A stretch of DNA of 45,121 nt from Acetobacteraceae bacterium (GTDB lineage Bacteria > Pseudomonadota > Alphaproteobacteria > Acetobacterales > Acetobacteraceae), in NCBI GenBank assembly GCA_030037175.1, contig JASHRV010000036.1, positions 1 to 45,121 on the forward strand, in the 5' to 3' direction. The position numbers were made by a program, and so were the translations under genes. Shown one piece after another: positions 1 through 7,764 of this stretch. The notes beneath the pieces were generated by a model. That model had not been told where the DNA came from, searched no databases, and saw nothing but the letters and a program-made list of their open reading frames with translations. Numbering within the stretch: position 1 is the first letter of the stretch; every line of letters begins with the position of its first letter.

Positions 1-204
1 AGCCTTTCCGGCGCAAGCAGCCCCTTCACCCTGGTCAGGCAAATTCCCGGCGCGCGGGACCACATGGCGGATCAAAGCATCGCCGTCATCGGATCACAGA
101 CCCAAGGCCTCTACTACCTCGCGGACACCTTCACCCACGCCGGCAGCTCAGGCTTCGCGGAAGAGCTCCTCGACCAGACCTGCGGCCGCAAATCATCGCC
201 GTAG
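1..204 (+). CDS. C-terminal part of an unidentified protein, truncated by left window edge
   Basis: Frame 1 is open from base 1 to TAG at 202-204 (…IAVIGSQTQGLYYLADTFTHAGSSGFAEELLDQTCGRKSSP*). No family recognised. Confidence 0.5.
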   Translation, partial: SLSGASSPFTLVRQIPGARDHMADQSIAVIGSQTQGLYYLADTFTHAGSSGFAEELLDQTCGRKSSP

Positions 205-224
205 CACGGCCCACCCCCCGGCCA

Positions 225-257
<33 letters not shown>

Positions 258-268
258 AGGAAAGAAAA

Positions 269-393
269 CTGTTCTTTCTTGAAAGAAAGAACCAAAGAAC
301 TTCTATCCGTTTTTCGTTCGGAGTCCCGAGGCGCGGCGGTGGTCCGGAAAACGGAAAAAAGTCTTTTTGCTTCTTTTTCTTCAGAAAAAGAAG
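269..393 (+). repeat. Dispersed three-hairpin intergenic repeat, copy A
   Basis: GTTCTTTCTT-GA-AAGAAAGAAC (271-292), then CTTCTATCCGTTTTT…GGAAAACGGAAAAAAG, then CTTCTTTTTCT-TC-AGAAAAAGAAG (370-393). Same architecture as copies near 15.9, 26.8 and 40.6 kb. Confidence 0.9.
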
Positions 394-444
394 AAAACAA
401 AAAGAAAACCCAAAAAACCTTCTCCTCTTCTGTCCTTTCCTTTT

Positions 445-720
445 CTACCCCCTTCGCCTCGCGCCTTCCTCCGTCTCCGCCGCCGCGATCGCGCGCGCGA
501 GTGCCGCGTTCAGCGCCTTCGCTGTTTCCAGTGTCAGCTCCACGGCGGCGCGCGCGCCGGCGTCCATTCCCCGGTTCACGAAATCGATGGTGATCGCGTC
601 TTCCAGCAGCGCGTGGTGCGGGTGGTCGTAGGAGACCACGGCGTGCGTCAGCGCGAACCACCCGTTATCGCCCTTGCCCGCACCTTCGGCGCCGACGATC
701 TCGACGATCGACGTGCACAC
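445..720 (-). CDS. Small DUF6295-like protein
   Basis: 91-aa ORF MCTSIVEIVGAEGAGKGDNGWFALTHAVVSYDHPHHALLEDAITIDFVNRG…; pattern recalled for DUF6295. Sits 6 bp downstream of the hydrolase on the same strand. Confidence 0.65.
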   Translation of the reverse strand: MCTSIVEIVGAEGAGKGDNGWFALTHAVVSYDHPHHALLEDAITIDFVNRGMDAGARAAVELTLETAKALNAALARAIAAAETEEGARRRG

Positions 721-726
721 GTCGCC

Positions 727-1479
727 TCACGCCCCCGCGTGCAGATGCCTGTGCAGGAACGAGAAAACCTTTTCCCATCCGTCGAGCGCCTGCTCGAGGC
801 GGTACATCGGCCGGTCGTAATAGAAGAACCCGTGCCCCGCGCCGTCATAGCGGTGGAACTCGTAGTCCTTGCCGCAGCGCTTCAGCTCCGCCTCGTGCTG
901 GTCCACCTGCTCGGGCGTCGGCGCGCGGTCCTCGTTGCCGAACAGCCCGAGCAGCGGGCAGGAGAGGTCCTTCGTGAAATCGATCGGCGCCACCGGCTGC
1001 TTCGCCGTCAGCTCCTCCTTGCTCATCACCACGCGCCCGCCCCAGAGCTCGCAGCAGGCGTCTATGTTTTTCGTGTGGCACGCATAGAGGAACGCGTGCC
1101 GCCCGCCCGAGCAGGTGCCGAACACGCCCGAGCGGCCGTTGAGCCATGGCTGCGCCTTGAGCCACGTCACCGCGCCCTCGGTGTCGCCGATCACCTGCGC
1201 GTCGGAAACGCCGCCTTCCGCGCGCACCTTCGCGGCCACGTCGTCCGACTTTCCCTCGCCCGCGCGGTGGTAGAGATTGTGGCTCAACGCGGCATAGCCG
1301 TGATGGGCGAATTTCCGCGTCGCCTCGCGGTACCATTCGTCCCAGCCCGGCATGTGGTGGATGAGCACGACGCCCGGAAACGGCCCCGGCCCCAGCGGCC
1401 GCGCGAGATAGGCCGAGATCGGCTCGTACCCATCGCCGCTGACTGCAATGGTCTCCGCAATCATGCCTTCGTAGGCCAT
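727..1479 (-). CDS. Dienelactone hydrolase family protein
   Basis: 250 aa alpha/beta hydrolase with Cys nucleophile elbow GTCSGG and C-terminal GAGHGF. Confidence 0.85.
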   Translation of the reverse strand: MAYEGMIAETIAVSGDGYEPISAYLARPLGPGPFPGVVLIHHMPGWDEWYREATRKFAHHGYAALSHNLYHRAGEGKSDDVAAKVRAEGGVSDAQVIGDTEGAVTWLKAQPWLNGRSGVFGTCSGGRHAFLYACHTKNIDACCELWGGRVVMSKEELTAKQPVAPIDFTKDLSCPLLGLFGNEDRAPTPEQVDQHEAELKRCGKDYEFHRYDGAGHGFFYYDRPMYRLEQALDGWEKVFSFLHRHLHAGA

Positions 1480-1643
1480 GATCTCCCCCTTCTCTCCGTG
1501 AAACGCGCCGCTCGTGCCGCCCCTCCAGTTTCCCTCCCGGGAAGCGCCCGCGCAACACGCCGTCCCTCTTGCCTTTTCGCGCGCGCCGAAACAGAACCGT
1601 CGCGAAACATCACGGCATGAAACATCCCGGGGGGGAGCGTCCG

Positions 1644-2501
1644 ATGCAGCTCAGTGCGTTTCTGCCCACGCGCGATATCGGCCGCGATCCCGCGAAGATC
1701 CGGGACTGGGCGCAGGCGGCGGAGGATCTCGGCTATTCCTGCATCGAGGTCCCGGATCACGTCTTCGGCGCCACCGCGCGCGACGGCTGGACGCCCATCT
1801 ACGACGAGAAGGACGCCTTTCACGAAACCCTCACGATGCTGGCCTTCCTCGCCGCGGTCACGAAGCGCGCGACGCTTGCGAGCGGCGTGCTCATCCTGCC
1901 CCAGCGCCAGACCGGCGTCGTCGCCAAGCAGGCCGCCGAGATCGACATATTGAGCGGCGGGCGGCTGCGCCTCGGCATCGGCGTCGGCTGGAACCATATC
2001 GAGTATCAGTCCCTCGGCGCGGAGTGGAAGACCCGCGGCGCCCGCCAGTCCGAGCAGGTCCATCTCCTTCGCCGCCTCTGGACGGAGGATGTCGTCACCT
2101 TCTCCGGCCGCTTCCACGAACTCGATCAGGTCAGCATCGTCCCGCCGCCGGTCCAGCGTCCGATCCCGATCTGGTTCGGCGGCTCCTCGGACGCGGTGAT
2201 CGAGCGCGCGGCCCGCATCGGCGATGGCTGGATGCCGATCATGGAGCCGGACGAGCAGGCGGGGGAAAAGCTCGCCTCCCTGCGCGCGCATCTGCGCGGC
2301 TTCGGCCGCGACCCCGCCACCTTCGGCCTCGAGGCGTGGCTCCGTTCGCGCGAGCCCGAGCCGGACCGCTGGGCGAGGGAGGCGGAGGCCTGGCGTCGCC
2401 TCGGCGCCGAGACGGTGATGCTCTACCCGATGTATCGGATCCCGGCGTTCGAAGCCCAGATCGAGACCCTCCGCCGCTTCAAGGATTTGGCCGCCGCCTA
2501 A
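1644..2501 (+). CDS. LLM-class (luciferase-like) flavin/F420-dependent oxidoreductase
   Basis: MQLSAFLPTRDIG…YSCIEVPDHVF…GGRLRLGIGVGWNHIEY…RPIPIWFGGSSDAVIERAARIGDGWMP. Start chosen at the ATG after a GGGGGAG Shine-Dalgarno-like stretch. Confidence 0.88.
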   Translation: MQLSAFLPTRDIGRDPAKIRDWAQAAEDLGYSCIEVPDHVFGATARDGWTPIYDEKDAFHETLTMLAFLAAVTKRATLASGVLILPQRQTGVVAKQAAEIDILSGGRLRLGIGVGWNHIEYQSLGAEWKTRGARQSEQVHLLRRLWTEDVVTFSGRFHELDQVSIVPPPVQRPIPIWFGGSSDAVIERAARIGDGWMPIMEPDEQAGEKLASLRAHLRGFGRDPATFGLEAWLRSREPEPDRWAREAEAWRRLGAETVMLYPMYRIPAFEAQIETLRRFKDLAAA

Positions 2502-2626
2502 CCTCTTGAAAACCCTGACATAAACAAACTTTAATCTTCCACTCCGTCTTTATCTATCTGATTCTAAAACAAATTTTTGGTTGAACCGCCCCCGGTACGT
2601 CCAATTCGTCCAAGCTCCGGACGAGG

Positions 2627-4660
2627 TCAGTCATGAGCCGCCCAGCCGAGCACCACGAACACGCCGGCGGCCGGCCGGCCCGGCGCCGGCGGCACCATGT
2701 TCTCCTGCACCACCTCGGTGTTCGGCAGCGCCGCGGCCAGCTCGGCGAGCGGCCCGGGCCGGGCGCGCGCCGAGCGCAGGATCGTGAGCGCGCCGGCAAC
2801 CCGCGCGAAGCGCTCCTCCGACATCACGCCGAGCCAGAGCGGAAGCTCGCGGCTCCCGGCCAGAATGACGGTGTCGCTCGGCCAGAGCCGAAGCACGAGC
2901 CGCGTCGGGGGCTCCCCTTCCTCGGCTGCCGGCGTCCTCGCGAGCACGAGCGATTCCGGCACGCCCTCGGCAAAGCGCGGCAGCACCGGCAGCGCCGCCG
3001 GATCGATCGTGGGGGCGAGCCAGGCAATCGCGCTCGCGCCGCTCCATGCCGGCGGCTTCTGCCAGCCCTGGCTCCGCAAAGCCGCCTCGAGCGCGGGCAA
3101 GGGTCCCGCCCATTGGAGCACGAAGTGCTGCGTGAGGTTGCCGAGCAGCCCGACCCGGGCGCCCGGCAGGGTCGCCCATCCGCCATCCTGCCACACGCCG
3201 AGCGCCATCTCGCGCTGCGGCGGGGCCGGCGGCGGCTTTGGAGGCGGCACAAGGCCGCAGCCGGCCGCCTGGGCGCCGATCGCGACGATCACCACCGCGA
3301 ACGCCACGAGCCCGACCGGCAGCGCCCGGCCCGGCGGCACCCGCCGCAGTTGCGCGGCAAACCCGACGAGACCGAGCCAGGCGAGCGCGAAGCCGATGGC
3401 CACGACCTCGGTCGAGAAGAGCGAGAGTCCGAGATAGAGTCGTGCCGCCGCGCCGAAGACGACGACGAGGCTCAGCCCGCTCGCGATCGCCGGGCGCGCT
3501 CCGGGTGCCGCCGCACGCGAGACGAGCAGCCCGACGAGCCCGTAGGCCACGGCCGCCGCCAACGCATCCCAATGGCCGGGCAGCCCGGTAAGACGCGTCG
3601 CCGTCGGCAGCAAGGGGTGCGGCAGCAGGCTGAGCAGAAAGCCGAGCGCCAGCGCGGCGGCAAGGCCGACCACCCAGGAGAGCGCGAACATCCAGCGCCG
3701 CTCGAAAAGAAGAACGAGGAGCACGCCCGCGCCGAGCAGGCCGAGCGCGAAGGTGCTGCCGGTGGCGGCGAAGATCCGCATCGCCGTATCCGCCCAGGAA
3801 GCATGGAGCGAGCCGAGGCCGATCATGACGACGCCGTCGAGCCGGGCGATCGGCTCGAGCGTGAGCAGCCCCTCCACCGCCACGAGCAGCAGCCATCCGC
3901 CGCCCACGATCAACCCAGCCGTGACGAAGAGCCCGAAAGCCTCGGCCCGATCCGTCGCGAGCACGCGGGAAAGGAGGGATGCGAGCCGTCCCGGCCGGCG
4001 CGCGGCCCAGGCAGCGACCGGCTCGGCAAGGCGGACGAGCGCCTGCGGCAACCGGCGCATCGCCTGGCGCGAGAGCCAGATGACGGCATAGGCCAGCAGC
4101 AGCAGGATCAGCGCGAGCCCGGCGAGCCGGCCGGCCACCGCGCCGAGCAGCTCGAGCGAGGCGCCGAGCAGCAGCCCGAACAGGATGTGGGAGGCCGCCC
4201 AGGCGATGGCCGAGACGATATCGGCCGGGAAGAACCGGGCGGGCGCCATCGCCAGAATGCCGGCGAGCATCGGAATTACCGCCCGCACGCCCGGGGTGAA
4301 GCGGCCGATCAGCACGCTCGTGCCGCCGAGGCGATGAAAGAGGGCGGCGCCGCGCTCGGCGAGCTCGGGATGACGGACGAGCGGCCAGGTGCGCAGCGCA
4401 GCATCCTTGTAGCGCCGGCCGAACCAGTAGCCGAGCCCGTCGCCGAGCACGGCGCCGAGCGCCACCGCACCGACGAGCGGCCAGAATTCGAGCGCGCCGG
4501 CGGCGATCAGGGCGCCAAAGGCGACGATGACGGCCGTGCCGGGCACCAGCGCACCGACCACGGGCACGGCCTCCGCGGCCGCGAGCGCGAGCCCGAGCGC
4601 ATACGCGAGCAGCGCATGTTCGGAGGCGAAGGCGACGACATGGTTGACGAAGGCGTGCAT
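2627..4660 (-). CDS. DedA-family / PAP2-like / LssY C-terminal-like fusion membrane protein
   Basis: 677 aa. N-terminal DedA motifs (PGTAVIVAFGAL, GDGLGYWFGRRY, RFTPGVRAVIPMLAGI), middle PAP2-like helices (GLPGHWDA, ARLYLGLSLFSTE), C-terminal soluble domain (RVGLLGNLTQHFVLQWAGPLPALEAALRSQGW) resembling LssY C-terminal. Confidence 0.8.
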   Translation of the reverse strand: MHAFVNHVVAFASEHALLAYALGLALAAAEAVPVVGALVPGTAVIVAFGALIAAGALEFWPLVGAVALGAVLGDGLGYWFGRRYKDAALRTWPLVRHPELAERGAALFHRLGGTSVLIGRFTPGVRAVIPMLAGILAMAPARFFPADIVSAIAWAASHILFGLLLGASLELLGAVAGRLAGLALILLLLAYAVIWLSRQAMRRLPQALVRLAEPVAAWAARRPGRLASLLSRVLATDRAEAFGLFVTAGLIVGGGWLLLVAVEGLLTLEPIARLDGVVMIGLGSLHASWADTAMRIFAATGSTFALGLLGAGVLLVLLFERRWMFALSWVVGLAAALALGFLLSLLPHPLLPTATRLTGLPGHWDALAAAVAYGLVGLLVSRAAAPGARPAIASGLSLVVVFGAAARLYLGLSLFSTEVVAIGFALAWLGLVGFAAQLRRVPPGRALPVGLVAFAVVIVAIGAQAAGCGLVPPPKPPPAPPQREMALGVWQDGGWATLPGARVGLLGNLTQHFVLQWAGPLPALEAALRSQGWQKPPAWSGASAIAWLAPTIDPAALPVLPRFAEGVPESLVLARTPAAEEGEPPTRLVLRLWPSDTVILAGSRELPLWLGVMSEERFARVAGALTILRSARARPGPLAELAAALPNTEVVQENMVPPAPGRPAAGVFVVLGWAAHD

Positions 4661-4704
4661 GGCGGCGACGAAGGCGGCCCGGCGATTGCGAGGGGAATGG
4701 TCCG

Positions 4705-5964
4705 ATGCAGCCTCTGGCCCGTCCGGCCGCCGGACGCAAGGTGGAGCCCGGCAGCCAGGAGGAGCCCCCCGGTCGCCGGGTGGGGGAAGTTCTTCTCGCC
4801 TTCCTCCGCCTCGGCTGCACGAGCTTCGGCGGCCCGATCGCCCATCTCGGCTTTTTCCGGGCCGAATTCGTGACGCGCCGGCGCTGGCTCGGCGAGAGCG
4901 AATACGCCGACATCGTAGCGCTCTGCCAATCCCTGCCCGGCCCGGCGAGCAGCCAGGTGGCAGCCAGCATCGGGTTGATGCGGGCGGGCCTGCCCGGCCT
5001 GTTTGCCGCCTGGACCGGCTTCACCCTGCCTTCGGCCGCGCTGCTGATCCTCTTCGCCTACGTGACCGACCGGATCGGCGGGCTTGCCGGCGCGCCCTGG
5101 CTGCACGGACTCAAGATCGTCGCCGTTGCCGTCGTCGCGCAGGCGCTCTGGGGCATGGCCCGCGCCCTTTGCCCGGACCGGATGCGCATCACGATCGCGA
5201 TCGCCATGGCCATGCTGACACTTGCCGTGCCCTCGGCGCCCGGCCAGGTCGGCGCCATCGTCCTTGGCGGGCTCATCGGCTGGCGCTGGATCCGCGACCC
5301 GCCCAAGCCTGCCCCGGAAGCGGGCGGCGGCGAGATCAGATTTTCGCTTCCCCATCCGCTCGCCCTAAGCGCGCTGGTCGCCTTCCCTGCCCTGCTCGTC
5401 TGCCTGCCGCTGGCGGCGGGAACAAGCGGCAGCCACGTGGTGGCGCTGATCTCGCGATTCTATCGCGCCGGCGCCCTCGTCTTCGGCGGCGGCCATGTCG
5501 TGCTGCCGCTGCTGCAGCAGGCGGTCGTTCCGCCAGGCTGGATCAGCAACAATCTTTTCCTCGCCGGCTATGGCGCGGCGCAGGCAGTGCCGGGCCCGCT
5601 CTTCACCTTCGCCGCCTATCTCGGCACGGCGATGGAGCCGGGCCCGAATGGCTGGCTGGGCGGCCTCATCTGCCTCGTTTCCATCTATCTCCCTTCGTTT
5701 CTCCTCCTTATCGGTGTGCTGCCTTTCTGGGACCGGCTCCGGCGAGCGGTCGCCGTGCAATCGGCGCTGCGCGGGGTCAATGCCGCCGTGGTCGGCCTGC
5801 TGCTCACAGCGCTCTACACGCCGGTATGGACCAGCGCGATCGCAACGCGCGCTGATTTCGCAATCGGAATCGCGGCTTTCCTTCTCCTTGCCTTCTGGCG
5901 CACCCCGCCCTGGCTCGTCGTGCTGCTCGGAGCCCTCGCCGCGCAGGCCCTGGCGGCGCTTTAG
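4705..5964 (+). CDS. chrA: Chromate transporter (two-domain ChrA type)
   Basis: LAFLRLGCTSFGGPIAHLGFFRAEFV…LCQSLPGPASSQVAASIG and the duplicated half RAGALVFGGGHVVLPLL…GYGAAQAVPGPLFTFAAYLG. Confidence 0.92.
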   Translation: MQPLARPAAGRKVEPGSQEEPPGRRVGEVLLAFLRLGCTSFGGPIAHLGFFRAEFVTRRRWLGESEYADIVALCQSLPGPASSQVAASIGLMRAGLPGLFAAWTGFTLPSAALLILFAYVTDRIGGLAGAPWLHGLKIVAVAVVAQALWGMARALCPDRMRITIAIAMAMLTLAVPSAPGQVGAIVLGGLIGWRWIRDPPKPAPEAGGGEIRFSLPHPLALSALVAFPALLVCLPLAAGTSGSHVVALISRFYRAGALVFGGGHVVLPLLQQAVVPPGWISNNLFLAGYGAAQAVPGPLFTFAAYLGTAMEPGPNGWLGGLICLVSIYLPSFLLLIGVLPFWDRLRRAVAVQSALRGVNAAVVGLLLTALYTPVWTSAIATRADFAIGIAAFLLLAFWRTPPWLVVLLGALAAQALAAL

Positions 5965-7118
5965 CTTTCGCTCGATTCGTGGACGATGACGCCCTGAAGC
6001 GGGCTCAGGTCGGTGTGCCACGGCTTCTCCCGCAGCACACGCGCGGCATGGGCATAGCCCGCGTCCCAACGGGCGCGCACGGTCGCGGGGCTGAAATCGA
6101 TGTCCTTCGTTTGGTCCTCCCCGTCGCGACCGGGCGCGAGAAGGCGGACGAGATGCATCGTCGTCGCGCAGCCATAGCTCGCGAGCTCGGCGACGATCGG
6201 GTCCTTCGCCTGCTCCTTCGGCAATAAGGCCGCAAGCTGGCGCACGACGTGTCGCAATTGATGGATCTGCTCCTGCCGGGCGATATGGCTGCTGGCGCGG
6301 CTTGCGTACTGGATATCCTTCTGGCGGCCCATGACCTGCCACACCGAGAGCGGCTCGGCACCACGCGGCTGCCACATATTGACGGTGAAGATCAGTGAGT
6401 TGCGCCGCGGACGATCGTCCAGAACCACCTCGACCGGCGTATTGGAGTAGATCCCGCCATCCCAGTAGAGCTCTGCGCCGATCCGCACCGCGGGAAAGGC
6501 CGGCGGCAGCGCGCCGGAAGCCATCACATGCTCGAGGGTGAGATGCTCGTCCCGGCTGTCGAAGTAGCGCATCTCGCCGCTGAGCACGTTGACGGCACCG
6601 ACAGTGAGGCGCGTCCTCTTTCCATCCAGCTCGACAAAATCGATCAGCCTGCCGAGCGTTTGCCGCAACGGCTCGGTCGTGTAGAAGGCGGCGCGCTCGA
6701 CCCCGACCGCCTGATGGATATTCCACGATGTTGCTTGTGGCCGGAAGAAGCCGGGAACGCCGAAGGTCATTGCCGCGGCGATCCCGAACGCGGAGCCCAA
6801 CCATCCGCCGTGCCAGGAGGGATCGATCGTGAAGCTGCTGCTGACATCATCCCAGAAGGCGCGAAGCCGTGAAATGCGCGATTTCGGTTCGTTGCCGGCG
6901 ATGATCGCGCCATTGATGGCACCGATCGAGGTGCCGACCACCCAATCAGGCTCGATGCCCGCTTCGCTCAGGCCCTGATAGACCCCGGCCTGGTACGCAC
7001 CGAGCGCACCGCCGCCCTGCAGGACGAGCACGATCTGCCCGACCGGCCGCTCGATGCCATGGGCGGCCTCGCCACTCGCGCCGAGATCAGGTGCGTTGCG
7101 CATGGTCTCCGTCATCAT
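5961..7118 (-). CDS. Patatin-like phospholipase family protein
   Basis: Oxyanion loop GGGALGAYQAG, GTSIGAING (GXSXG) and DGGIYSNTPVE (catalytic DGG). Confidence 0.9.
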   Translation of the reverse strand: MMTETMRNAPDLGASGEAAHGIERPVGQIVLVLQGGGALGAYQAGVYQGLSEAGIEPDWVVGTSIGAINGAIIAGNEPKSRISRLRAFWDDVSSSFTIDPSWHGGWLGSAFGIAAAMTFGVPGFFRPQATSWNIHQAVGVERAAFYTTEPLRQTLGRLIDFVELDGKRTRLTVGAVNVLSGEMRYFDSRDEHLTLEHVMASGALPPAFPAVRIGAELYWDGGIYSNTPVEVVLDDRPRRNSLIFTVNMWQPRGAEPLSVWQVMGRQKDIQYASRASSHIARQEQIHQLRHVVRQLAALLPKEQAKDPIVAELASYGCATTMHLVRLLAPGRDGEDQTKDIDFSPATVRARWDAGYAHAARVLREKPWHTDLSPLQGVIVHESSES

Positions 7119-7272
7119 CGGGCCGCTCCCGTCATGGGTCTCTCTTCCGCCGGCGACAGGCCCATGCTCTAGCGCGGCGCCTGCGGCGGATCATCGCGAT
7201 CCGCTAACGTTTTCATCACGGCGCTCGCCGTCCGCGTGATGAAGATGTGACGAGTTCTTGAGAGGAGGGTGA

Positions 7273-7764
7273 TTGCCAAGCGGCAGCATGGCGATGGCCG
7301 GGCCACTCCGGGAAGAGGAGAGCGTATTGAGCCTGAGATCAGCGATGCTGTCGGCGATCGGCGTAGCGGAGGGCATTCCCTCTTCGGTGCTTGGGTTGGT
7401 GATAAGATGCGGCATCGCGGACGTGTTCTGGCGGTCCGGGCAGACGAAGGTATCCGGCTGGCAGGTCACGCCCACCACCATCCTGCTCTTCCGCGACGAA
7501 TACAAAGTTCCGCTGCTGCCGCCGGCGCTCGCGGCGAACATGGCGGCGCTGGCGGAGCATCTTTTCCCCGTCCTGCTGGTGATCGGACTGGCCTCGCGTC
7601 TTTCGGCGCTTGGCCTGATGGGAATGACAGCGGTCATCGAGATCTTCGTCTATCCCGAGAACTGGCCGGATCATCTGCTTTGGGCGGGATGTCTCCTCTA
7701 CGTGCTCGCGCGCGGGCCTGGGAAGCTCTCGCTCGACGGCGTGATTCGCTGGCGTTTCGGGTAA
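7273..7764 (+). CDS. DoxX family membrane protein
   Basis: 163 aa: LGLVIRCGIADVFWRSGQTKVSGW…FRDEYKVPLLPPALAANMAALAEHLFPVLLVIGLASRLSALGLMGMTAVIEIFVYP. Likely TTG start at 7273 or ATG at 7288. Confidence 0.82.
   Translation: MPSGSMAMAGPLREEESVLSLRSAMLSAIGVAEGIPSSVLGLVIRCGIADVFWRSGQTKVSGWQVTPTTILLFRDEYKVPLLPPALAANMAALAEHLFPVLLVIGLASRLSALGLMGMTAVIEIFVYPENWPDHLLWAGCLLYVLARGPGKLSLDGVIRWRFG

Noticed and set aside
2633-4873. 746-aa + strand ORF opposite the DedA fusion
   Set aside because: Arg/Glu/Gly-rich shadow ORF with no domain logic; the minus strand encodes a well-structured membrane protein.
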